Source: Nucisporomicrobium flavum
Lineage (GTDB): Bacteria > Actinomycetota > Actinomycetes > Mycobacteriales > Micromonosporaceae
NCBI RefSeq assembly: GCF_016464385.1
Contig: NZ_JADMLH010000012.1
Location: forward strand, 124,001-188,000
Reading direction: 5' to 3'
Length of the DNA stretch: 64,000 nt
The notes below the pieces were generated by a model, which did not search any database, was not told the DNA's origin, and saw nothing but the letters and a program-made list of their open reading frames with translations. Made by a program: the position numbers and the translations under genes. Shown one piece after another: positions 35,827-43,272 of the stretch (the stretch's first letter is position 1; every line of letters begins with the position of its first letter).

Positions 35827-38283
35827 GTGCCTGACCCGTCCAGCTACCGACCGGCGCCCGGGACCATTCCGGACGCCCCCGGTGTCTACCGCTTCCGCGA
35901 CCCGACCGGCCGCGTCATCTACGTCGGCAAGGCCAAGAGCCTGCGCAACCGGCTGAACTCCTACTTCGCCGACACGTGGGGCCTGCACCCGCGCACGCAG
36001 CAGATGGTCACCACCGCGGCCGGCGTCGACTGGGTCACGGTGAGCAGCGAGGTCGAGGCGCTGCAGCTCGAGTTCCTGTGGATCAAGGAGTTCGATCCGC
36101 GCTTCAACGTCAAGTACCGCGACGACAAGTCGTACCCGTTCCTCGCCGTGACCCTCAACGAGGAGTTCCCCCGGCTGCAGGTCATGCGGGGTGCGAAGCG
36201 CAAGGGTGTGCGCTACTTCGGGCCGTACAGTCATGCCTGGGCGATCCGGGAGACGCTCGATCTATTGCTGCGGGTCTTCCCGGCGCGCACGTGTTCGGCC
36301 GGGGTGTTCAAGCGGGCCGGTCAGATCGGGCGTCCGTGCCTGCTCGGCTACATCGGCAAATGCTCGGCGCCCTGCGTCGGCTCGGTCACCGCCGAGGAAC
36401 ATCGCGCGATCGTCGACGACTTCTGCGACTTCATGGCCGGGCGCACGGACGCGTTCGTCAAACGACTCGAGCGCGACATGCTCGACGCCTCCGAGCAGCT
36501 GGAGTTCGAGAAGGCGGCCCGGCTGCGCGACGACATCGCCGCGCTGCGCCGGGCGATGGAGAAGCAGACCGTCGTGCTCGGCGACGGCACCGACGCGGAC
36601 GTCGTCGCCTTCGCCGAGGACCCCCTCGAGGCCGCGGTCCAGGTCTTCCACGTCCGCGACGGCCGCGTCCGCGGCCAGCGCGGCTGGGTGGTGGAGAAGG
36701 TCGAGGATCTCACCACCGGCGATCTGGTCCATCACTTCTGCACCCAGGTGTACGGCGACGAGCACGGCGAGGGCGACGTCCCCAAGGAGCTCCTCGTGCC
36801 GGCCCTCCCGCCGGACGCCGCCGCCCTCGAGAACTGGCTTTCCGACCGTCGCGGCAGCCGCGTGAGTCTGCGCGTGCCCCAGCGCGGCGACAAGCGCTCC
36901 CTGCTCGAGACGGTGGCGCGCAACGCGGGCGAGTCGCTGGCCCGCCACAAGCTGCGCCGCGCCGGCGACCTCACCACCCGCAGCAAGGCCCTCGACGAGA
37001 TCGCCGAGGCGCTCGGCATGGACACCGCGCCGCTGCGCATCGAGTGCTTCGACGTCTCGCAGATCCAGGGCACCGACGTGGTCGCCAGCATGGTGGTCTT
37101 CGAGGACGGCCTGGCCCGCAAGAGCGAATACCGCCGCTTCGCCGTCCGCGGCAACCCGGACGGCAGCGGCACCGACGACCTCGCCGCGATGAGCGAGGTG
37201 ATGCGGCGCCGGTTCGCCCGCTACCGCGCGCACGCCGCCGACGAGCCCGTCGAGGCCGAACCGACCGCGGAGGAGCTGGCCGCGGACGCCCAGGTGCCGC
37301 TGCCCGCCACCGCCGCCGAATTCACGTCCGCTTCGGCCGGGTCCGCCTCGCTCGGGTCCGCTTCGGCCGGGTCCGCTTCGGCCGGGTCCGCTTCGGCCGG
37401 GTCCGCTTCGGCCGGGTCCGCTTCGGCCGGGTCCGCTTCGGCCGGGTCCGCTTCGGCCGGGTCTGCTCCGGGCGCGGCCGCCTCGGCTGGGTCCGTTTCG
37501 GGCGGGGCCGGCTCGGTGGACGGTGGGGCGGATGGTGCCGACGAGCCGGCCACGAACGACCTGCCGGGCATCGACCCGTTGACCGGCCGGCCGCGCCGGT
37601 TCGCGTACCCGCCTCAGCTGGTCGTCGTCGACGGCGGCCAGCCGCAGGTCAACGCCGTGGCCGCGGTCCTGTCCGACCTCGGCATCACCGACGTCGCGCT
37701 GTGCGGGCTGGCGAAGCGCCTCGAGGAGGTGTGGCTGCCCGGCGAGGACTTCCCGGTGATCCTGCCCCGCACCTCCGAGGCGCTGTACCTGCTGCAGCGC
37801 GTCCGCGACGAGGCCCACCGGTTCGCGATCACGTTCCACCGCCAGCGGCGCTCCAAGCGGATGACCGCGTCCGCATTGGACAACATCCCCGGCCTCGGCG
37901 AGACCCGGCGCAAGGCGTTGCTGCGGCACTTCGGCTCGCTCAAGCGCCTGGCGCAGGCGAGCCCGGAGGAGATCACCGAGGTGCCGGGGGTCGGACGGCG
38001 TACGGCCGAGGCAGTGCTGGCGGCGCTGGCCCCGGAGAAGGAGTCCGCCAAGGACACCGGCCCGGGGGAGGGCGAGGGGAGTCCCGTCGCCGTGCCGCGG
38101 GGTGGCGCCGGCCGTACGAAATCGGGGGCGAACCGGTCCCGGGTGGCCCGGCCCCGCGCGTCCGCCTCCGAGGACGAGATCGCCGACGCGCCGGGTGTGA
38201 CCGGCGAGGCGGCGGGTGTTGTTGACGACAGCGTGGCAGGAGCGGGTGACCCGGCGAATGACGCGGAGGAGACCCGTAGGTGA
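35827..38283 (+). CDS. uvrC: Excinuclease ABC subunit C with an expanded repeat insertion
   Basis: Dual-incision nuclease of nucleotide excision repair (818 residues, long for the family, usually about 600-670). The GIY-YIG 3'-nuclease is at the N-terminus (PGVYRFRDPTGRVIYVGKAKSL), the UVR domain near 210-240 (ERDMLDASEQLEFEKAARLR), then the RNase H-like 5'-nuclease (ECFDVSQIQGTD ... VVVDGGQPQ) and two helix-hairpin-helix motifs (IPGLGETRRKALL, VPGVGRRTAEAVL). Between residues about 465 and 595, inside the RNase H-like domain, lies an insertion containing a pentapeptide array SASAG (residues about 501-548). A non-conserved tail of about 85 residues follows the HhH motifs. GTG start, leaderless promoter. 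Confidence 0.95.
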   Translation: MPDPSSYRPAPGTIPDAPGVYRFRDPTGRVIYVGKAKSLRNRLNSYFADTWGLHPRTQQMVTTAAGVDWVTVSSEVEALQLEFLWIKEFDPRFNVKYRDDKSYPFLAVTLNEEFPRLQVMRGAKRKGVRYFGPYSHAWAIRETLDLLLRVFPARTCSAGVFKRAGQIGRPCLLGYIGKCSAPCVGSVTAEEHRAIVDDFCDFMAGRTDAFVKRLERDMLDASEQLEFEKAARLRDDIAALRRAMEKQTVVLGDGTDADVVAFAEDPLEAAVQVFHVRDGRVRGQRGWVVEKVEDLTTGDLVHHFCTQVYGDEHGEGDVPKELLVPALPPDAAALENWLSDRRGSRVSLRVPQRGDKRSLLETVARNAGESLARHKLRRAGDLTTRSKALDEIAEALGMDTAPLRIECFDVSQIQGTDVVASMVVFEDGLARKSEYRRFAVRGNPDGSGTDDLAAMSEVMRRRFARYRAHAADEPVEAEPTAEELAADAQVPLPATAAEFTSASAGSASLGSASAGSASAGSASAGSASAGSASAGSASAGSASAGSAPGAAASAGSVSGGAGSVDGGADGADEPATNDLPGIDPLTGRPRRFAYPPQLVVVDGGQPQVNAVAAVLSDLGITDVALCGLAKRLEEVWLPGEDFPVILPRTSEALYLLQRVRDEAHRFAITFHRQRRSKRMTASALDNIPGLGETRRKALLRHFGSLKRLAQASPEEITEVPGVGRRTAEAVLAALAPEKESAKDTGPGEGEGSPVAVPRGGAGRTKSGANRSRVARPRASASEDEIADAPGVTGEAAGVVDDSVAGAGDPANDAEETRR
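37327..37470 (+). repeat. In-frame 15-base minisatellite inside uvrC
   Basis: TCCGCTTCGGCCGGG starts at 37327 and recurs every 15 bases to 37447 (nine copies, the second with two changes), with a degenerate tenth. Each copy encodes Ser-Ala-Ser-Ala-Gly, so gain or loss of copies keeps the uvrC frame. Confidence 0.95.
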
Positions 38284-38533
38284 GGTGGGCCCGGCGTGGA
38301 CGGGCCGGGCGCGGGCATGCCGGGGTGAGACGACCCGGACACGGCCGGTGAGCAGGACCAACCGGCGGAATAGGGGTGTGCGGTGTGGCCGTTCCCTCTG
38401 GCGGGCGAAGGGGTGCGCCCGATCGGATTGATCGGTTACCGGACACGGCGTCCGGCGGGATCCGGTGGCCGGGTCGGCCTAGGATGGCGTGTCCGCCCGG
38501 ACCGGGTGGAGCTGTGCGGTGCAGGAGGAGTGC

Positions 38534-39442
38534 GTGACCGAGTCGATGCCGGAGTTCGCTCCGGAGCCGTCGCCCGACGAGGCCCAGACCGACCTCGTGG
38601 TGGTGACCGGGGTGTCCGGTGGCGGCCGCAGCACGGTCGCCCGGGCCTTGGAGAACGTCGGCTTCTACGTTGTCGACAACCTGCCGCAGGCGCTGATGCT
38701 GGACATGGCTCAGCTCGCGTTCGAGGCCGGCGGCGCTGCCCGGCGTACGGCCATGGTGCTGGACGTCCGCAGCAGGGCCTTCTCCACCGACCTGGCCGGC
38801 GCGGTCCGCGCCCTGAAGGACCGCGGCTTCTCGCCGCGCGTGGTCTTCGTCGACGCCGACGACGAGGTGCTGATCCGGCGCTTCGAGTCCGTACGCCGCT
38901 CCCACCCGCTGCAGGGTGACGGCCGCCTCGCCGACGGGATCGCCGCCGAGCGCAAGCTCCTCGAGGAGGCGCGCGAGCAGGCGGACGTGATCATCGACAC
39001 CAGCCACCTCAACGTGAACCAGTTGCGCCGCCGTGTCGAGGAACTGTTCGGCGGCGAGGACGCCCGCAAGCTGCGGATCACCGTGCTGTCCTTCGGCTTC
39101 AAGTACGGCCTGCCTCCGGACGCCGACTACGTGCTGGACGCCCGGTTCCTCCCGAACCCGTTCTGGGTGCCGGAGCTGCGCGAGCACACGGGCCTCGAGG
39201 AGGGCGTCAGCACGTACGTGCTCGGGCAGGAGGGCGCGAGCGACTTCGTCGGCACGTACGCGGAGCTCATCTCGGCGACCGCGCCCGGCTTCGAGCGTGA
39301 GGGCAAGCGCTACCTGACGGTGGCGGTCGGCTGTACGGGCGGCAAGCACCGCAGCGTGGCGATCGCCGAGGAGCTGACCGCCCGCCTGCGCGACATCCGC
39401 CTGTCCGCCCACTCCTCCCACCGCGACCTGGGGCGGGAGTGA
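38534..39442 (+). CDS. rapZ: RapZ/YvcJ-family nucleotide-binding protein
   Basis: P-loop protein (302 residues); in E. coli RapZ is an RNA-binding adaptor controlling glucosamine-6-phosphate synthase sRNAs, but the role in actinobacteria is not settled. The P-loop reads GVSGGGRST (residues 26-34), with Arg where most P-loops have Lys. The C-terminal domain has the conserved SFGFKYGLPPDADYVLDARF and CTGGKHRSVAIAEEL motifs. The GTG at 38534 has AGGAGGAG 3 to 11 bases upstream and is preferred to the longer open frame. The stop overlaps the GTG of the next gene (GTGA), and rapZ-yvcK-whiA is the conserved order. Confidence 0.94.
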   Translation: MTESMPEFAPEPSPDEAQTDLVVVTGVSGGGRSTVARALENVGFYVVDNLPQALMLDMAQLAFEAGGAARRTAMVLDVRSRAFSTDLAGAVRALKDRGFSPRVVFVDADDEVLIRRFESVRRSHPLQGDGRLADGIAAERKLLEEAREQADVIIDTSHLNVNQLRRRVEELFGGEDARKLRITVLSFGFKYGLPPDADYVLDARFLPNPFWVPELREHTGLEEGVSTYVLGQEGASDFVGTYAELISATAPGFEREGKRYLTVAVGCTGGKHRSVAIAEELTARLRDIRLSAHSSHRDLGRE

Positions 39443-40752
39443 CGCCGGCGCAAGCCGACCCGCCCGGGGACGCGGGCCGGCACCACAAGCCGATCAAAGT
39501 TGTCGCGTTCGGTGGCGGGCACGGGCTCGCGGCCTCGCTGCGGGCCCTGCGGCACTGCGGGCCGAAGCTGGACCTCGACATCACCGCGGTGGTGACGGTG
39601 GGCGACAACGGCGGCTCCAGCGGCCGGCTGCGCGCCGAGCGGGACGCCCAGTTGCCGCCGGGTGACCTGCGGATGGCGCTCACGGCGCTGGCCGACGACG
39701 AGCCGGCGCACCAGGTCATGGTCCGGCTGATGCAGCACCGGTTCGCGCCGGTCGGCAACCCGGACCGGCGCGCCACGGCCCACGCGACCCAGACCGGTGG
39801 CGGCCCGGCATCCGCGGAAGGCCCGGCCGACGGCGGCTCGGCTGCGGCGGCTGGTCCGGCCGGCGGTCTGAGAGCGGCGGGCGGTCCGGCCATTGGCATG
39901 GAAGCCGCGGCAGGTCCGGCCGACGGCGCGGGAGCTGCGGCGGGCCCGGCCGAGGGCTCAGTAGCGGCGGCGGGTCCGGCCGAGGGCTCGGCAGCGGGAG
40001 TCGGCGGCAAGTCTGGCTGGGGGAGTGTCGACCGGCGGGTCGCCGCGCTCGGCGGCAAGCAAGACCCGCTCGCCGGCCACGCCGTCGGGAATCTGCTGCT
40101 GCTCGGCCTGCTGGAGCTCATGGACGACCCGGTCGACGCCCTGCGGCACGCCGGGGCGATGGTGGGCGCGCGCGGGCAGGTGCTGCCCATGGCATGCCAT
40201 GCCGTCGGGATCGAGGCCGACGTGCGCGGGGGCGATCCGGCTCGGCCCGGCGAGGTTGTCACCGTACGGGGGCAGCATGCCGTTGCCGTCGCCGGCGGGC
40301 ACGTCGAGGCCGTACGCATCGTGCCTGCCTCGCCGCCCGCCTGTCCCGCGGCGCTGGACGCGATCGGTGAGGCCGACTGGCTGATCTTCGGACCGGGCAG
40401 CTGGTACACGAGCGTGCTCCCGCACCTGCTGGTGCCCGAGCTGGCCGCCGCCATCGTCGCGAGCCCGGCGCGCCGGTTGGTGACGCTGAACCTGGCCGCC
40501 GACAACGAGACGCTGGGGCTGTCCGTGGCCGATCACCTGGCGGCCCTGCACTGGTACCTGCCGCAGCTGCACGTCGACACCGTGCTCGCCGACGCGAAAT
40601 GGGTGGGCGAGCCGGACCCGGTGCACCGGGCCGCGGAGGCGCTCGGCGCGCGCCTGGTCCTTGCCCCTTTGGCCGTTGCGGACGGCAGCCCCAGGCATGA
40701 TCCTGAGTCGTTGGGCGCCGCGCTGGTGCCCGTCCTGGGCTCCGATCGTTAA
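39439..40752 (+). CDS. yvcK: YvcK/CofD-family protein (gluconeogenesis factor) with repeat insertion
   Basis: Rossmann-like protein (437 residues) of the YvcK/CofD family; in Bacillus and mycobacteria (CuvA) it binds UDP-sugars and is needed for cell-wall synthesis on gluconeogenic carbon. Family motifs are KVVAFGGGHGLAASL, VTVGDNGGSSGRLR, HAVGNLLLLGL, LIFGPGSWYTSVLPHLLVPE and NLAADNETLGL. About 80 residues (roughly 115-200) between RFAPVGNPDRRA and DPLAGHAVGN are an Ala/Gly/Pro repeat insertion not found in the core family. The GTG start overlaps the rapZ stop. About 235 bases separate it from whiA. Confidence 0.92.
   Translation: MTPAQADPPGDAGRHHKPIKVVAFGGGHGLAASLRALRHCGPKLDLDITAVVTVGDNGGSSGRLRAERDAQLPPGDLRMALTALADDEPAHQVMVRLMQHRFAPVGNPDRRATAHATQTGGGPASAEGPADGGSAAAAGPAGGLRAAGGPAIGMEAAAGPADGAGAAAGPAEGSVAAAGPAEGSAAGVGGKSGWGSVDRRVAALGGKQDPLAGHAVGNLLLLGLLELMDDPVDALRHAGAMVGARGQVLPMACHAVGIEADVRGGDPARPGEVVTVRGQHAVAVAGGHVEAVRIVPASPPACPAALDAIGEADWLIFGPGSWYTSVLPHLLVPELAAAIVASPARRLVTLNLAADNETLGLSVADHLAALHWYLPQLHVDTVLADAKWVGEPDPVHRAAEALGARLVLAPLAVADGSPRHDPESLGAALVPVLGSDR
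39820..39992 (+). repeat. In-frame 30-base minisatellite inside yvcK
   Basis: GGTCCGGCC or GGCCCGGCC recurs at 39853, 39883, 39913, 39943 and 39973 (period 30), with an earlier related copy near 39820. Each unit encodes ten residues of the form AAAGPA-G. The frame is kept by copy-number change. Confidence 0.85.
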
Positions 40753-40987
40753 GCAACTGACATGAGCGTGGAACCACTTTGACAGCGCCGATGACAACTG
40801 AAGAGCACCACGCAACGGGGCGACGCCGGCCGGGATAGGTGGCCGGCGTGCAGCCCGGCCGGCGGAACGCACGGACAGGCGGTGTGCGCCCCGGCGCCGA
40901 AAGCCACCTCGGCCGTGTGCCGGGCGGCCAGCAGGACAGCACGACAGAGCACAGAGACCGCGTAACAAAGCATGAGGTGACTTCGAG

Positions 40988-41968
40988 ATGGCGATGACGG
41001 CAGCGGTCAAGGATGAGCTGAGCCGGGTCGACGTACCCAAGCCGTGCTGCCGCCGTGCGGAGATGGCCGCCCTGCTGCGCTTCGCCGGCGGCCTGCACAT
41101 CGTGTCCGGCCGGGTGGTCGTCGAGGCCGAGCTGGACACCGGCGCGGTGGCTCGGCGGCTGCGCCGGGAGATCGCCGACGTGTACGGGTACCCCAGCGAG
41201 GTCCACGTGCTCGCCTCCGGTGGCCTGCGCAAGGGCAGCCACTACATCGTCCGCATCGTCAAGGACGGCGAGGCGCTCGCCCGGCAGACCGGCCTGCTCG
41301 ACGTCCGGGGCCGTCCCGTCCGCGGCCTGCCCCCGCACGTGGTCTCCGCCAACGTCTGCTGCGCCGTCGCCGCGTGGCGGGGTGCGTTCATGGCGCACGG
41401 CTCGCTCACCGAGCCGGGCCGCTCCAGCGCGCTGGAGATCACCTGTCCGGGACCGGAGGCCGCGCTGGCGCTGCGCGGCGCCGCCCGGCGCATCGGCATC
41501 ACCGCCAAGGAGCGGGAGGTGCGCGGCGTCGACCGGGTCGTGATCAAGGACGGGGACGCGATCGCCGCGCTGCTCACCCGCATCGGCGCGCACGCGAGCG
41601 TGCTCGCGTGGGAGGAGCGCCGGGTACGCCGGGAGGTCCGCGCGACCGCCAACCGCCTCGCGAACTTCGACGACGCCAACCTGCGCCGCTCCGCCCGCGC
41701 GGCCGTGGCCGCGGCGGCCCGGGTGACCCGCGCCCTGGAGATCCTCGCGGACGAGGCGCCCAACCACCTGACGTCGGCGGGCCAGCTGCGCCTCGAGCAC
41801 CGCCAGGCCAGCCTGGAGGAACTGGGCGCGCTCGCCGACCCGCCGCTGACGAAGGACGCGATCGCCGGCCGGATCCGGCGGCTGCTCGCGCTGGCCGACA
41901 AGCGGGCCCGCGACCTGGGCATCCCGGACACGGAGGCCGCGGTCACCCCGGAGATGATGGCCTGCTGA
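40988..41968 (+). CDS. whiA: Sporulation/cell-division regulator WhiA
   Basis: DNA-binding regulator (326 residues) that, in Streptomyces, works with WhiB to start sporulation septation. The N-terminal half is the LAGLIDADG-homing-nuclease-like domain without nuclease residues (VKDELSRV, MAALLRFAGGLHI, SANVCCAVAAWRGAFMAHGSL). The C-terminal HTH is seen in ALEILADEAPNHLTSAGQLRLEHR and LTKDAIAGRIRRLL. GAGGTGA lies 7 bases before the ATG. The 235-base space upstream separates it from yvcK, so it likely has its own promoter; TTGACA at 40779-40784 is a candidate -35 but no good -10 follows at the right distance. Confidence 0.95.
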   Translation: MAMTAAVKDELSRVDVPKPCCRRAEMAALLRFAGGLHIVSGRVVVEAELDTGAVARRLRREIADVYGYPSEVHVLASGGLRKGSHYIVRIVKDGEALARQTGLLDVRGRPVRGLPPHVVSANVCCAVAAWRGAFMAHGSLTEPGRSSALEITCPGPEAALALRGAARRIGITAKEREVRGVDRVVIKDGDAIAALLTRIGAHASVLAWEERRVRREVRATANRLANFDDANLRRSARAAVAAAARVTRALEILADEAPNHLTSAGQLRLEHRQASLEELGALADPPLTKDAIAGRIRRLLALADKRARDLGIPDTEAAVTPEMMAC

Positions 41969-42079
41969 CCGCGCCGGCAGGCCGAGCGGCCGCGGCGATG
42001 AGCCCGGCCACGGGCTGAGGCCGGCCGACCGAAAGCGGCCAGTCGCCGGCCGAGCAGAAGCGGCCAAGCGCCGGAAGGG

Positions 42080-43270
42080 CTAGCGCGGCGCGGGGCGGTT
42101 CAGCAGGACCCGGCCCAGGACGAGCGTCCCCACCCCGGCGATCACGACGCTGAGCAGCCCCACCCGCAGGCTGCTGTGGTCGGCCACCAGCCCGACCACC
42201 GGCGGTGACGCCAGGAAGCCCACCCGCAGCACCCAGCTCACGATGGTCAGCCCCGCGCCCGGCGGCAGGCCGGGCAGCTCGTCGGCGGTGTGCATCGCGG
42301 CCGGGACCAGGGTTGCCGTGCCCAGGCCGGCCAGGGCGAAGCCGGCGAGGGCCGTACCGACGGAGGGGAAGGCCAGGGCGACGCCCATGCCGGCCGCTGC
42401 GACCGCGCCGCCGGTGCGGGTGACCGTACGCTGGCCGAAGCGGTCCACCGCGCGGTCGCCGAGGAGGCGTCCCACCGTCATCGCCACCTGCAGGGCCACG
42501 AAGGCGAGGCCCGCGGTCGCCGCGGTCGCTCCCAGGTCCTCGGTGAGGAAGAGGGCGCCCCACGAAGCGCCGGCGTCCTCGACCAGGGAGCCGAACAGGG
42601 CGAGGCCGCCGAGTGCCGCGAGCATCCACACCGCGGTCCTGGGGAACGCGCGGGGTGCCGGCGGGGCCGGTTCCCGTTCGGTGTCGTCCGGGCCGGGCAG
42701 CAGGAAGCGGTACGCGACCAGCGCCACCACGCTGAACAGCACCCCGGCGACGACGAGGTGGACCAGCAGCGGGATGCCCAGGCCGGCCGCCGCCGAGCCC
42801 ATGAGGCCGCCGAGGACCGCCCCGATGCTCCAGACGCCGTGGAACGAGTTGACGATGGAGCGGCCGTACAGGCGTTGGACGCGCAGGCCGTGGGCGTTCT
42901 GCGCGACGTCGACGATCGCGTCGGCCGCGTCGGCCAGGAGCAGGACCGCCGCGAGCGCCCACCAGGACGGGACGACGGCGACCAGCAGGAAACCGAGCGC
43001 GATCAGCGGGATGCCGAACGCACCCGCGCGGGCCGAGCGGATGCGGCGGATCACCGCGGAGGCGAACAGGCCGCCGGTGAGGGCGCCGAGCGGGCCCGCC
43101 GCGAGGGCCGTGCCGAGCAGGGCGTTGCTGAGGTCGAGGCTTTCTTTCACCTCGGGGTAGCGGGGCACGAGGTTGGCGAACAGGGCGCCGTTGGTGAGGA
43201 AGACGGCGGCGACGGCGATGCGGGCGCGCCGGGCCCGGATTCCGGGCCCGGCGGGAGCGAGGGTGGCCAT
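42080..43270 (-). CDS. MFS transporter
   Basis: Major facilitator (396 residues, twelve predicted helices in two halves separated by the charged loop GPDDTEREPAPPAP). N-terminal features include LTNGALFANLVPRYPEVKE and, in loop 2-3, the shortened SAVIRRIRSARAG. The overall form resembles the small actinobacterial MFS_1 group near sugar- and fucose-type permeases. It starts 2 bases after the stop of the beta-glucosidase gene, so the two are one operon controlled with the divergent TetR. It may export a compound released by the glycosidase or import its substrate; direction cannot be decided here. Confidence 0.86.
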   Translation of the reverse strand: MATLAPAGPGIRARRARIAVAAVFLTNGALFANLVPRYPEVKESLDLSNALLGTALAAGPLGALTGGLFASAVIRRIRSARAGAFGIPLIALGFLLVAVVPSWWALAAVLLLADAADAIVDVAQNAHGLRVQRLYGRSIVNSFHGVWSIGAVLGGLMGSAAAGLGIPLLVHLVVAGVLFSVVALVAYRFLLPGPDDTEREPAPPAPRAFPRTAVWMLAALGGLALFGSLVEDAGASWGALFLTEDLGATAATAGLAFVALQVAMTVGRLLGDRAVDRFGQRTVTRTGGAVAAAGMGVALAFPSVGTALAGFALAGLGTATLVPAAMHTADELPGLPPGAGLTIVSWVLRVGFLASPPVVGLVADHSSLRVGLLSVVIAGVGTLVLGRVLLNRPAPR

Positions 43271-43272
43271 GG

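Noticed and set aside
40779..40807. TTGACA upstream of whiA as a full promoter
   Set aside because: No TANNNT element follows at 16-19 bases.
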